DNA of 20,847 bases from SZUA-430 sp044375275 (GTDB taxonomy: Bacteria > Pseudomonadota > Alphaproteobacteria > Micropepsales > Micropepsaceae): the NCBI GenBank assembly GCA_044375275.1, contig JBILMZ010000033.1, positions 1-20,847 on the forward strand, given 5' to 3'. Shown one piece after another: positions 14,015 to 20,847 of the stretch; positions within the stretch are counted from its first letter, which is position 1; every line of letters starts with the position of its first letter. A model generated the notes under the pieces. The model was given only the letters and a program-made list of their open reading frames with translations, did not search any database and was not told the origin of the DNA. The translations under genes and the position numbers were made by a program.

Positions 14015-15462
14015 CCCACGCTTCCTTCCAGGCTTACGCCGATGAGCTTCTGCGCTTCGACGGCAAACTCCATGGGCAGCTTCTGAAGGACTTCCCGGCA
14101 GAAGCCGTTCACGATGAGGGTGACGGCTTCCTCGGCCGGAATGCCGCGCGAGAGGCAATAGAACAGCTGGTCATCGCTGATCTTCGAGGTTGTCGCCTCG
14201 TGTTCGAAATGGGCGGTGGCGTTGCGGGCCTCGATATAGGGCACCGTATGCGCGCCGCACTGGTTCCCGATCAGGAGCGAGTCGCACTGCGTGTAGTTGC
14301 GGGCGTTCTCGGCCCGGGCATGGGCGCTCACCAGGCCGCGATAGGTGTTCTGCGCACGGCCGGCGCTGATCCCCTTGGAGATGATGCGCGAGGAGGTATT
14401 ACGCCCGAGATGGACCATCTTGGTGCCCGTGTCGGCCTGCTGCATGTTGTTGGCGATGGCGATCGAGAAGAACTCTCCCACGGAGCCGTCACCGCGCAGG
14501 ATGCAGCTCGGGTACTTCCACGTGATGGCCGAACCGGTTTCAACCTGCGTCCAGCTGATCTTCGAGCGCGCGCCACGGCAGTCGCCGCGCTTGGTGACGA
14601 AATTGTAGATGCCACCCTTCCCGTTCTCGTCGCCGGGGTACCAGTTCTGCACGGTCGAGTACTTGATCTCGGCATCTTCGAGGGCCACGAGCTCGACCAC
14701 GGCGGCATGGAGCTGGTTCTCGTCGCGCATCGGCGCGGTGCAGCCTTCGAGATAGGAGACGTAGGAGCCCTTGTCGGCAATGATCAGCGTACGCTCGAAC
14801 TGCCCTGTCTGGGCCTCGTTGATGCGAAAGTAGGTGGACAGCTCCATCGGGCAGCGAACGCCCGGCGGCACGTAGACAAACGAACCGTCGCTGAAGACGG
14901 CTGCGTTCAGCGTGGCGAAGAAATTGTCCGTGTTCGGAACAACCGTGCCGAGATACTTGCGGATGAGTTCCGGGTGCTTCTGCAAGGCTTCCGAGATCGG
15001 GCAGAAGATCACGCCGGCCTCGGCCAGCTTGCCCTTGAAGGTCGTGGCGACCGACACGCTGTCGAAGACGGCATCGACGGCGACGCCGGCCAGCATCTTC
15101 TGTTCGGTCAGCGGGATGCCGAGCTTCTTGTAGGTTTCGAGCAGCTTCGGGTCGACCTGGTCGAGGCTTTCGAGCTTCGGCTTGTTCTTTGGCTCGGAGT
15201 AGTAGTGCGCGTCCTGGTAATCAATCCGCGGATAGTGAAGCTTCGCCCACTCCGGCTCGCGCATGGCCTGCCAGCGCTCGAAGGATTCAAGGCGCCAGGC
15301 CAGCATCCAGTCGGGCTCGTTCTTCTTGGCAGAGATATAGCGGACGATGTCGGCGTTCAGTCCCTTGGGGGCCTTCACGCTTTCGATGTCGGTGACGAAG
15401 CCGTATTTGTACTTGTCCCCGCCCTGTGCGGCGACGGTATCGATCGTTGCCTGTTCAGCCAT
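14011..15462 (-). CDS. sufB: Fe-S cluster scaffold subunit SufB
   Basis: 483-aa core scaffold protein on which nascent clusters are built, in complex with SufC and SufD. The conserved core is recognisable: GVRCPMELSTYFRIN, SYLEGCTAP (Cys about 241, equivalent to E. coli Cys254), TQCDSLLIG (Cys393, equivalent to Cys405) and FEHEATTSKI containing the conserved Glu (Glu422, equivalent to Glu434). The protein ends EAQKLIGVSLEGSVG as in the family. The ATG at 15462 has AAGGA 8 nt upstream and lies 10 nt after the desulfurase stop. The in-frame extension to 15636 is antisense-free but lies inside the desulfurase gene and looks non-coding. Confidence 0.96.
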   Translation of the reverse strand: MAEQATIDTVAAQGGDKYKYGFVTDIESVKAPKGLNADIVRYISAKKNEPDWMLAWRLESFERWQAMREPEWAKLHYPRIDYQDAHYYSEPKNKPKLESLDQVDPKLLETYKKLGIPLTEQKMLAGVAVDAVFDSVSVATTFKGKLAEAGVIFCPISEALQKHPELIRKYLGTVVPNTDNFFATLNAAVFSDGSFVYVPPGVRCPMELSTYFRINEAQTGQFERTLIIADKGSYVSYLEGCTAPMRDENQLHAAVVELVALEDAEIKYSTVQNWYPGDENGKGGIYNFVTKRGDCRGARSKISWTQVETGSAITWKYPSCILRGDGSVGEFFSIAIANNMQQADTGTKMVHLGRNTSSRIISKGISAGRAQNTYRGLVSAHARAENARNYTQCDSLLIGNQCGAHTVPYIEARNATAHFEHEATTSKISDDQLFYCLSRGIPAEEAVTLIVNGFCREVLQKLPMEFAVEAQKLIGVSLEGSVG

Positions 15463-15472
15463 GTTCTTTTCC

Positions 15473-16615
15473 TTATGCGGCCGCGCGGGATCGAGCCCGC
15501 GAGACAATGCGTGTCCACGCCTGGGCGAAGGACACGAGATCCTCTGGCCGGGTCTGCCAGCCTGAACTGATGCGAATGGTGCAGCGTGCGATGGCAGGGT
15601 CCACGCCCATGGCGGCGAGCACATGGCTCTGGGCAATGCGTCCCGACGAGCAGGCCGACCCGGCGCTGACCGCGAACCCGTCGAGGTCCAGCGCGATGAT
15701 CAGCGTCTCTGCCGGCACGCCCGGTACTGCGATGCAGGTTGTCGTTCCCACGCGCCTGGCCGTCGCGCCAAAGATGATGGCCTCGGGGCAGGCATCGCGC
15801 AGGCGCTGCTCGAGATCGCCGTGCAGGCCGGCAGCTGCGGGCGCGCTCCTGGCCGCGCGCGCTGCGGCGCCAAAGCCTGCGATCGCGGCGGCGTTCTCGG
15901 TGCCTGCGCGCAGGCCGAATTCCTGGCTGCCGCCGCGCAGCTGGGTCGCGAGCGGTATGCCTGCCTTGCGGATCAGTGCGCCTGTACCCTGAGGGCCGCC
16001 GAGCTTGTGGGCGCTGAGCGTCAGAAAGTCGGCGTCAATCTGCACCGACATTTTTCCGGCGGCCTGAACCGCGTCGCAGTGGAAGACCGCGCCATGGCGG
16101 CGGCAGATCTCGGCGATGTCGTGGACAGGCTGGACCACGCCCGTCTCGTTGTTGACGGCCATGACGGACACAAGCGCCCGCCCCTTGCCGCCGGAGAGCT
16201 GCGCCTTGAGGTCCTCGAGGCTGATGACGCCGTCGGCGTTCACCGCGACCTGCGTCGTGCGCAACCCCGGGTGGACTTCCGCAGCCCTGAGCGCGGTCTG
16301 CAGGACGCTGTCATGTTCGATGGCGGAGACAATCAGACGCGTGAACCGGTTGCCCTCTGCAGCCGCGGCCTGCAGGGCGCCATGCAGTGCGAGGCTGTTG
16401 GCTTCCGTGCCGCCGCTGGTGAACGTCACGTGTTCGGGGGCAGCGCCTGCCAGCGCGGCCACGTCCGAGCGTGCCTGATCGATGGCGAGCCGGGCGTGGC
16501 GTCCTTCGGCGTGAATGGATGACGGATTGGCGTGATGCTCGAGCACGGTCAGCATCGCGGACCGGGCTTCGGCCCGGAGCGGTGCTGTCGCGTTGCTGTC
16601 GAGGTATACGCGCAT
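15473..16615 (-). CDS. cysteine desulfurase, IscS/NifS-like (group I)
   Basis: PLP-dependent cysteine desulfurase, 380 aa, the second such enzyme in this operon. Features: N-terminal VYLDSNATAPLR (3-14), FTSGGTEANS (65-74), AIEHDSV with His101, PLP lysine in LSAHKLGGPQGTG (Lys204) and the mobile loop SAGSACSSG with persulfide Cys322, which marks group I. It probably supplies sulfur to SufB, or in parallel to tRNA thiolation; which one cannot be told. It starts 10 nt after the iscR stop. GTAGGG serves as ribosome-binding site, and the GGGCAAAGCCC spanning this site is a short hairpin that could damp translation. The gene is often annotated iscS or nifS in relatives; I leave the symbol blank because no iscU is present. 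Confidence 0.92.
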   Translation of the reverse strand: MRVYLDSNATAPLRAEARSAMLTVLEHHANPSSIHAEGRHARLAIDQARSDVAALAGAAPEHVTFTSGGTEANSLALHGALQAAAAEGNRFTRLIVSAIEHDSVLQTALRAAEVHPGLRTTQVAVNADGVISLEDLKAQLSGGKGRALVSVMAVNNETGVVQPVHDIAEICRRHGAVFHCDAVQAAGKMSVQIDADFLTLSAHKLGGPQGTGALIRKAGIPLATQLRGGSQEFGLRAGTENAAAIAGFGAAARAARSAPAAAGLHGDLEQRLRDACPEAIIFGATARRVGTTTCIAVPGVPAETLIIALDLDGFAVSAGSACSSGRIAQSHVLAAMGVDPAIARCTIRISSGWQTRPEDLVSFAQAWTRIVSRARSRAAA

Positions 16616-16625
16616 GGGCTTTGCC

Positions 16626-17105
16626 CTACTCCGCCGCTGTCTGGTGGGATGATCCGGTAGCGGGCGACGTGTCGATGGGCTTGCTCATGCCGAGCACGCG
16701 CTTGTTCACGACGTCGGCGAGCGTTACTCCGCTGAGGAAGATGTGGATCTGCCGGCCGAGTTCTTCCCAGAGGTCGTGGGTCACGCAGCGGCCATGCTGG
16801 CCGGTGCAGCCCTTGGGAGAAGACAGATCGCAGCGTGTGGCCCGCAGGGGCTCCTCGACGGCGATCATGATATCGGCGATCCGCGTGTCCTCGGCTGCGC
16901 GGGCGAGCCTGTAGCCACCGCCCGGGCCGCGGGCGCTGACGACCAGGCCGCCGCGCCGCAAACCTGCGAAAAGCTGCTCCAGATAGGAGAGCGATATCTC
17001 CTGACGCTGCGCGATCTCGTTCAGTGCCACGGGCTTGCCGTTGCTGTTGCGGGCCAGATCGACCATCGCCATGACCGCGTATCTGCCTTTGGTGCTCAAG
17101 TTCAT
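16626..17105 (-). CDS. iscR: Rrf2-family Fe-S regulator, IscR-like
   Basis: 159-aa transcription factor that senses Fe-S status and controls the operon. The winged helix-turn-helix is at about 1-65 (MNLSTKGRYAVMAMVDLA, EISLSYLEQLFAGLRRGGLV, SARGPGGGYRLAR). The cluster-binding segment has Cys92, Cys100 and Cys107 plus the His110 of CVTHDLW, the classical IscR ligand set, but with spacing C-X7-C-X6-C rather than the E. coli C-X5-C-X5-C. The tail (138-159) is flexible. The ATG at 17105 is chosen for the family start MNLSTKGRYAV and GGAG about 8 nt upstream; an earlier in-frame start at 17198 would add a non-coding-looking leader. It is first in the SUF operon and probably autoregulated through the site at 17215-17247. 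Confidence 0.92.
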   Translation of the reverse strand: MNLSTKGRYAVMAMVDLARNSNGKPVALNEIAQRQEISLSYLEQLFAGLRRGGLVVSARGPGGGYRLARAAEDTRIADIMIAVEEPLRATRCDLSSPKGCTGQHGRCVTHDLWEELGRQIHIFLSGVTLADVVNKRVLGMSKPIDTSPATGSSHQTAAE

Positions 17106-17214
17106 TGCCGCTCTCCAAAATCCGGGCGAATAAGGCGCATCTGCGAAGTCGGGATTTTCTTGATTTTCCGACTGGTACCCGTGGTAGAAAGCGCCCAACC
17201 GCGTGGATGGTTGC

Positions 17215-17247
17215 GATATAGATTTCCCTAGTCAGGAGGTCAAGTAT
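17215..17247 (-). promoter_or_regulatory. SUF operon promoter with IscR type-1-like site
   Basis: On the minus strand TTGACC (17243-17238), a 17-nt spacer and TATATC (17220-17215) form a good sigma-70 promoter, with transcription starting near 17208 and a leader of about 100 nt. The stretch ATACTTGAC (17247-17239) matches all nine positions of one half of the E. coli IscR type-1 consensus, ATASYYGAC. The other half, CTAGGGAAA, matches only 5 of 9. The site covers the -35 and spacer, so bound IscR would repress. Confidence 0.65.
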
Positions 17248-17265
17248 TAAGGGCAAACTTCTTTG

Positions 17266-17329
17266 GGAATTGAACCTTTTCCCTTACGAAACAAGGCTTT
17301 GTCCAAAAACTTGTCGCACCTTCAATTCC
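17266..17329. other. 9-bp inverted repeat in the iscR/hydrolase divergent region
   Basis: GGAATTGAA (17266-17274) and TTCAATTCC (17321-17329) are exact reverse complements 46 nt apart. Between them ACAAGGCTTTGT (17291-17302) is itself partly palindromic, so a branched hairpin is possible. The block lies upstream of both the SUF promoter and the plus-strand hydrolase gene. I could not place a convincing plus-strand promoter. Confidence 0.45.
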
Positions 17330-17375
17330 TACAAAGACGCTCAACTAATCGCTCCAGATGAGGTAAACGACCCGC

Positions 17376-18032
17376 ATGCCCGACGTGATCTTCGCAGGCC
17401 CCAGCGGCCGGCTTGAAGGGAAGTACCAGCACCAGAAGCACAAATCGGCGCCGATCGCCCTGATCCTTCATCCGCATCCGCGCAGCGGCGGCACGATGAA
17501 CCATCGGGTGTCGTACGAGATGTACTATGCGTTCCAGCGGCGCGGCTGCTCGGTCCTGCGGTTCAATTTCCGTGGTGTCGGCAAGAGCCAGGGAACCTAT
17601 GACGGCGGGATCGGGGAGCTCTCGGATGCCGCGGCGGCCCTGGACTGGCTGCAGATGATGAACCCCGGGGCCCAGACCTGCTGGGTGGCGGGTGTCTCGT
17701 TTGGCGCGTGGATCGGCATGCAGCTGCTCATGCGTCGTCCCGAGATCCATGCGTTCATCTCGGTCGCACCGCCCGCGAACATCTATGACTTCACGTTCCT
17801 CGCGCCCTGCCCGGCCTCTGGTCTGATCGTGCACGGCCGCAATGACACCGTGTCACCGGAGGCCGACGTGCAGAAGCTGGTCGACAGGCTGAACGCGCAG
17901 CGCGGCATCAAGATCACGCAGGTGAAAATCGAAGGCGCCAACCACTTCTTCGACAATCACACACCCGAGCTGATGCAGAACATCGACGATTATCTCGACA
18001 TGCGCATGCCGCCGGTCGAGGAACCGGCCTGA
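17376..18032 (+). CDS. alpha/beta hydrolase (COG2945-like)
   Basis: 218-aa soluble serine hydrolase of unknown substrate. Family motifs: ILHPHPRSGGTMNH (30-43), LRFNFRGVGKSQG (61-73), nucleophile elbow GVSFGAW (Ser108), acid in HGRNDTVSP (Asp157) and base in GANHFF (His190). The protein is compact, with almost no cap domain. From memory, this type of hydrolase is often found divergent from iscR in alphaproteobacterial suf loci, but a link to Fe-S metabolism is not established. The ATG at 17376 has only a distant GAGG (about 13 nt), a weak signal. tyrS follows after 34 nt, so the two are likely co-transcribed. Confidence 0.85.
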   Translation: MPDVIFAGPSGRLEGKYQHQKHKSAPIALILHPHPRSGGTMNHRVSYEMYYAFQRRGCSVLRFNFRGVGKSQGTYDGGIGELSDAAAALDWLQMMNPGAQTCWVAGVSFGAWIGMQLLMRRPEIHAFISVAPPANIYDFTFLAPCPASGLIVHGRNDTVSPEADVQKLVDRLNAQRGIKITQVKIEGANHFFDNHTPELMQNIDDYLDMRMPPVEEPA

Positions 18033-18066
18033 CGGCTCCACTCCATCCAAGACAGGTCCTGACGCC

Positions 18067-19317
18067 ATGGGCGCCTATCGCTCCAGCTTCCTGAACGAGT
18101 TCGCCGCGCGCGGACATCTGCACCAGAGCACGAATGCCGAGGGGCTCGACGACCTGATGTCGAAAGGCTGCGTGCCGGCCTATATCGGCTTCGACTGCAC
18201 GGCGCCGAGCATGCATATCGGCAACCTGACGCAGATCATGCGCCTGCGCGTGCTGCAGCGGAACGGGCACAAGCCGATTGTCGTCGTTGGTGGCGGCACG
18301 ACAAAGATTGGGGATCCGTCAGGGAAAGACGAATCCCGGCAACTGTTGACCGACGAGGCGATCAATCACCACAAGGAACGCTTCAAGGAGATCTTCCGCC
18401 GGTTCCTGACATTCGGCGACGGCCCGACCGATGCGGTCATGGTCGACAACTCGGACTGGCTGGACCAACTCGCCTATATCCCGTTCCTGCGCGAGATCGG
18501 CCGGCACTTTTCGGTCAACCGCATGATCACGATGGACAGCGTGAAGCTGCGCCTCGACCGTGAGCAGCCGCTGTCGTTCCTCGAATTCAACTACATGATC
18601 CTGCAGGCCTATGACTTCGTGGAACTCTACCGCCGCCTTGGATGCCGCCTGCAAATGGGCGGCTCCGACCAGTGGGGCAACATCGTGTCGGGGATTGATC
18701 TGGGCCGCCGGACCGACAGCGTCGAACTCTTCGGGCTGACGTCGCCGCTGATCACGACGTCATCGGGCGCGAAGATGGGCAAGACCGCTGCCGGCGCCGT
18801 CTGGCTCTCGGCCGACATGCTGAGCCCCTATGACTACTGGCAGTACTGGCGCAATGTCGAAGATGCCGACGTGGGGCGCTTCATGAAGATCTTCACGGAT
18901 CTTCCGATTGAAGAGATCGAACGCCTGGACCAGTTGCAGGGCGCCGAACGCAACGAGGCCAAGAAGATACTCGCCAACGAAGCCACGGCGCTGTGTCACG
19001 GCCGTGCGGAGGCCGACAGGGCGGCCGACACGGCACGACAGACCTTCGAGGGTGGTGGCGTCTCGGCAAACCTGCCGACGGTCGAGGTTCCGGCAGCCGA
19101 ACTGAGTGCCGGCATCGGCATCCTGGCCGCGTTCACGCGCGCCGGTCTGACGTCATCGAATGGCGACGCGCGCCGGCAGATCGGTGGCGGCGGGCTTCGC
19201 GTCAATGACGAAGCGGTGTCCGACGAGAAGACCGTGCTCAATTCCGCCCATCTGCGCGACGGGACGATCAAGCTCTCGCTCGGCAAGAAGAAGCACGTGC
19301 TGATCAGGCCAGTCTAG
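18067..19317 (+). CDS. tyrS: tyrosyl-tRNA synthetase
   Basis: Class I aminoacyl-tRNA synthetase charging tRNA-Tyr, 416 aa, cytoplasmic. Features: the HIGH-type motif as MHIGN (49-53), GGGTTKIGDPSGK (75-87), the tyrosine-binding loop QMGGSDQWGNI (196-206), and the KMSKS-type loop as KMGKT (236-240), the same style as the KFGKT of E. coli TyrS. A C-terminal S4-like RNA-binding domain (about 350-416) ends KLSLGKKKHVLIRPV. It begins 34 nt after the hydrolase and ends 9 nt before the convergent AsmA-like gene. Confidence 0.96.
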   Translation: MGAYRSSFLNEFAARGHLHQSTNAEGLDDLMSKGCVPAYIGFDCTAPSMHIGNLTQIMRLRVLQRNGHKPIVVVGGGTTKIGDPSGKDESRQLLTDEAINHHKERFKEIFRRFLTFGDGPTDAVMVDNSDWLDQLAYIPFLREIGRHFSVNRMITMDSVKLRLDREQPLSFLEFNYMILQAYDFVELYRRLGCRLQMGGSDQWGNIVSGIDLGRRTDSVELFGLTSPLITTSSGAKMGKTAAGAVWLSADMLSPYDYWQYWRNVEDADVGRFMKIFTDLPIEEIERLDQLQGAERNEAKKILANEATALCHGRAEADRAADTARQTFEGGGVSANLPTVEVPAAELSAGIGILAAFTRAGLTSSNGDARRQIGGGGLRVNDEAVSDEKTVLNSAHLRDGTIKLSLGKKKHVLIRPV

Positions 19318-19326
19318 CGGCCGGCT

Positions 19327-20847
19327 TCAGTTCGGCTTTGCTGCAGGTGGCAGGACGTTCTTCTGTTCCTGCCTTGGCATCGGCAACGGCATGGGTGCGG
19401 CCGCGTCCGGCTTGGCCCCCTGGAATATTTTCCTGAGGAAGCCCGGCGTCAGCATGGAGATCGGGTTGACGGCCACCCGCAGCTCGTCAACCTCGCCCTT
19501 GACGCCATAGGTCACTGCAAAGATTCCTTCGCCGTCCCTGGAGCCGAGGATGTCGCTGACCAGCGGAACATCCTCGAAGATCGAGTTGAGCCCGTAAAGC
19601 GGGACAATCGTGCCATTCACATCGAGCTTCTCGGCGTCCCTCTGATAGGTACCCTGCATGGTCAGGCCGATCGAGGGGCCTGCCGCGCGGCCATCGGAGA
19701 ACGTGAGCAACGGCCCACGCCCGTTGATGGTCTGTTCGAGACGCGTGAAGGTGATGCCCTCCCCGCGCAGGAGGTCATCGAGACCGGTGAATGATCCCGC
19801 AGACAGCAGCCTCGCGAAGAAGGGCTGGTCCACGATCTTGAAGTCCTCGATCACGAGCCTGCCGTCAAACGCGGCTTCGGTGCGCACGCCCTGTGTCAGC
19901 GGCGACAGTTCGGCCGTGAGCTTCAGATCACCACCGATGAGGCTCCTGAACCCGGTCACGCCCTTCACGATGCGCCCTGCATCAGCCGTCTCGAAGCGGA
20001 GTTTTCGTGTGCCATCCGCCGCCGTGGTCATTTCTCCACGCACACGCGCATTCTGGTCCATTGCATCGAGCCTGAACTGCGTAAGGTGAATGCCGTCATC
20101 CGTGTAGCCGAACTTGACGCTGCCAAAGGACACGCCGCCTTGCAGATGCAGCGTGGCGAGTTCGGCATTTATGCTGAGCGGACTCTTGGCGCCGGCGGGC
20201 TTGGCAGGTGTCGGCTCTTCGTCCTCTCCGGAATCAAGCAGGCCGGCGGCATCGAGGGCCTTTCCCTTCACCTGCACCGTATCACCCACGGCGCCAGCAG
20301 ACCTGAAAACAAGCGCGAAATCATTGCGCTTGCCCAGTTCAAGCTTTCCGAAATCGGCTTCGGTGACCTTGCCGCCGGTGAGAACCAGGCGTCCCTGTGC
20401 CTTGATGTCCCGCCCTGCCGCGTCAATGTTCGAAATCTCGATCACGTCGCCCGGCTTCATGGCGAGGTTCGCCTTCAGCGTCGCGGTCGCGTCCTCGGGC
20501 TTGGCCCAGTTCAGCTCGGGAATGGACAGGCGCGATCCCGCAAGGTTGGCGTCGATCGTCGCGTTCTGGATCTTGCCCGACTTGCCTGTGAACGTCGCCA
20601 CGATGGACGTGCGGCCCTCGAGATACGGAGAGGCTTTCAGGCCAAACACGTCTCGCTGCGAATCCGTGAGCGTGGCCGTCACGTCAATGTGGGTGCCGTG
20701 CCTGGCGGTTCCGGTGAAGTCCTCGTTCCAGATGAATCCGACGGGGGCGCCATTGATCTGCACCGCGCCCAGTGCCTTCAGTCCGTTCATATCGAGCTTG
20801 ACGGAAAACTTGCCGCCCGTAAGGCCGAACTTCTCATTGATGGGGAG
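19327..20847 (-). CDS. AsmA/YhdP-like envelope protein, C-terminal part (5' end off window)
   Basis: The frame stays open to the right edge, so the gene starts beyond 20847; the visible part is 506 codons. It belongs to the large AsmA-like proteins (YhdP/TamB clan), inner-membrane-anchored beta-rich bridges that move phospholipid across the periplasm. Seen: long beta-strand-type repeats (ATLTDSQRDVFGLKASPYL, IDAAGRDIKAQGRLVLTGG), an acidic-proline linker (SGEDEEPTPAKPAGAKSP), and the conserved C-terminal block GTIVPLYGLNSIFEDVPLV, then SRDGEGIFAVTYGVKG and LTPGFLRKIF. It closes with a proline-rich tail. An ATG at 20790 is internal, as 19 further in-frame codons without a stop precede it. Convergent with tyrS. 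Confidence 0.85.
   Translation of the reverse strand, partial: LPINEKFGLTGGKFSVKLDMNGLKALGAVQINGAPVGFIWNEDFTGTARHGTHIDVTATLTDSQRDVFGLKASPYLEGRTSIVATFTGKSGKIQNATIDANLAGSRLSIPELNWAKPEDATATLKANLAMKPGDVIEISNIDAAGRDIKAQGRLVLTGGKVTEADFGKLELGKRNDFALVFRSAGAVGDTVQVKGKALDAAGLLDSGEDEEPTPAKPAGAKSPLSINAELATLHLQGGVSFGSVKFGYTDDGIHLTQFRLDAMDQNARVRGEMTTAADGTRKLRFETADAGRIVKGVTGFRSLIGGDLKLTAELSPLTQGVRTEAAFDGRLVIEDFKIVDQPFFARLLSAGSFTGLDDLLRGEGITFTRLEQTINGRGPLLTFSDGRAAGPSIGLTMQGTYQRDAEKLDVNGTIVPLYGLNSIFEDVPLVSDILGSRDGEGIFAVTYGVKGEVDELRVAVNPISMLTPGFLRKIFQGAKPDAAAPMPLPMPRQEQKNVLPPAAKPN

Noticed and set aside
14008..15570. 520-codon frame opposite sufB
   Set aside because: The frame is open only because the SufB reading frame is strongly GC-biased; the translation lacks domain character.
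18772..18786. KMGKT instead of KMSKS in tyrS as a possible defect
   Set aside because: Bacterial TyrS commonly has this variant (E. coli has KFGKT), so it is normal for the family.
1..20847. CRISPR array, tRNA/rRNA genes, prophage, insertion sequence or toxin-antitoxin pair
   Set aside because: I looked for spaced direct repeats, cloverleaf or rRNA signatures, transposase/integrase motifs and paired small genes on both strands and saw none.

Overview
The window is about 20.8 kb of GC-rich, densely coded chromosome from an alphaproteobacterium. This placement is inferred from the layout of the SUF operon (IscR-type regulator, IscS-like desulfurase, sufB, a small membrane protein gene, sufC, sufD, sufS, a DUF59 gene, sufA), the RhlE-type helicase, and REP-like repeats built on GTCATCCCGG...CCGGGACCC. 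A Caulobacterales/Hyphomonadales-like host is my guess from the mix of genes, not something the sequence proves. I see no plasmid, phage or CRISPR signature.

Layout. 1-1388 is the only accessory-looking stretch. It holds two REP-like palindromes in opposite orientation, a relatively AT-rich small membrane protein gene (minus strand), and a gene-free region of about 810 nt with a LexA-type box, a start-less open stretch and a good promoter for the next gene. 1389-3146 is a DEAD-box RNA helicase with a tail of 13 tandem pentapeptides. 3186-8895 is a catabolic or lipid-type block: a coniferyl-aldehyde-type dehydrogenase (minus), two tandem PaaG-like enoyl-CoA hydratase/isomerases (plus), an exported small protein and an SDR oxidoreductase (minus), and an HSL-family esterase (plus).

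8982-17105 (minus strand) is the SUF iron-sulfur cluster assembly operon with a His-rich membrane protein gene just downstream. Transcription should start near 17208, from a promoter that overlaps a half-perfect IscR type-1-like site. Two cysteine desulfurases supply sulfur, SufB-SufC-SufD is the scaffold, and SufT and SufA act in maturation and carriage. Genes from sufB to sufT are joined by five consecutive stop/start overlaps, and an uncharacterised 86-aa two-helix membrane protein sits inside this chain between sufB and sufC. The first convincing minus-strand intrinsic terminator after sufA lies beyond the His-rich gene, so that gene may be read together with the operon.

17376-20847 has an alpha/beta hydrolase and tyrS on the plus strand, followed by the convergent C-terminal part of a large AsmA/YhdP-like envelope protein that runs off the right edge.

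Most of the window is well-understood housekeeping. I found no strong case for a new multi-gene system. The best leads are the embedded membrane protein and the His-rich protein at the SUF locus, followed by the small regulatory elements listed in the findings.
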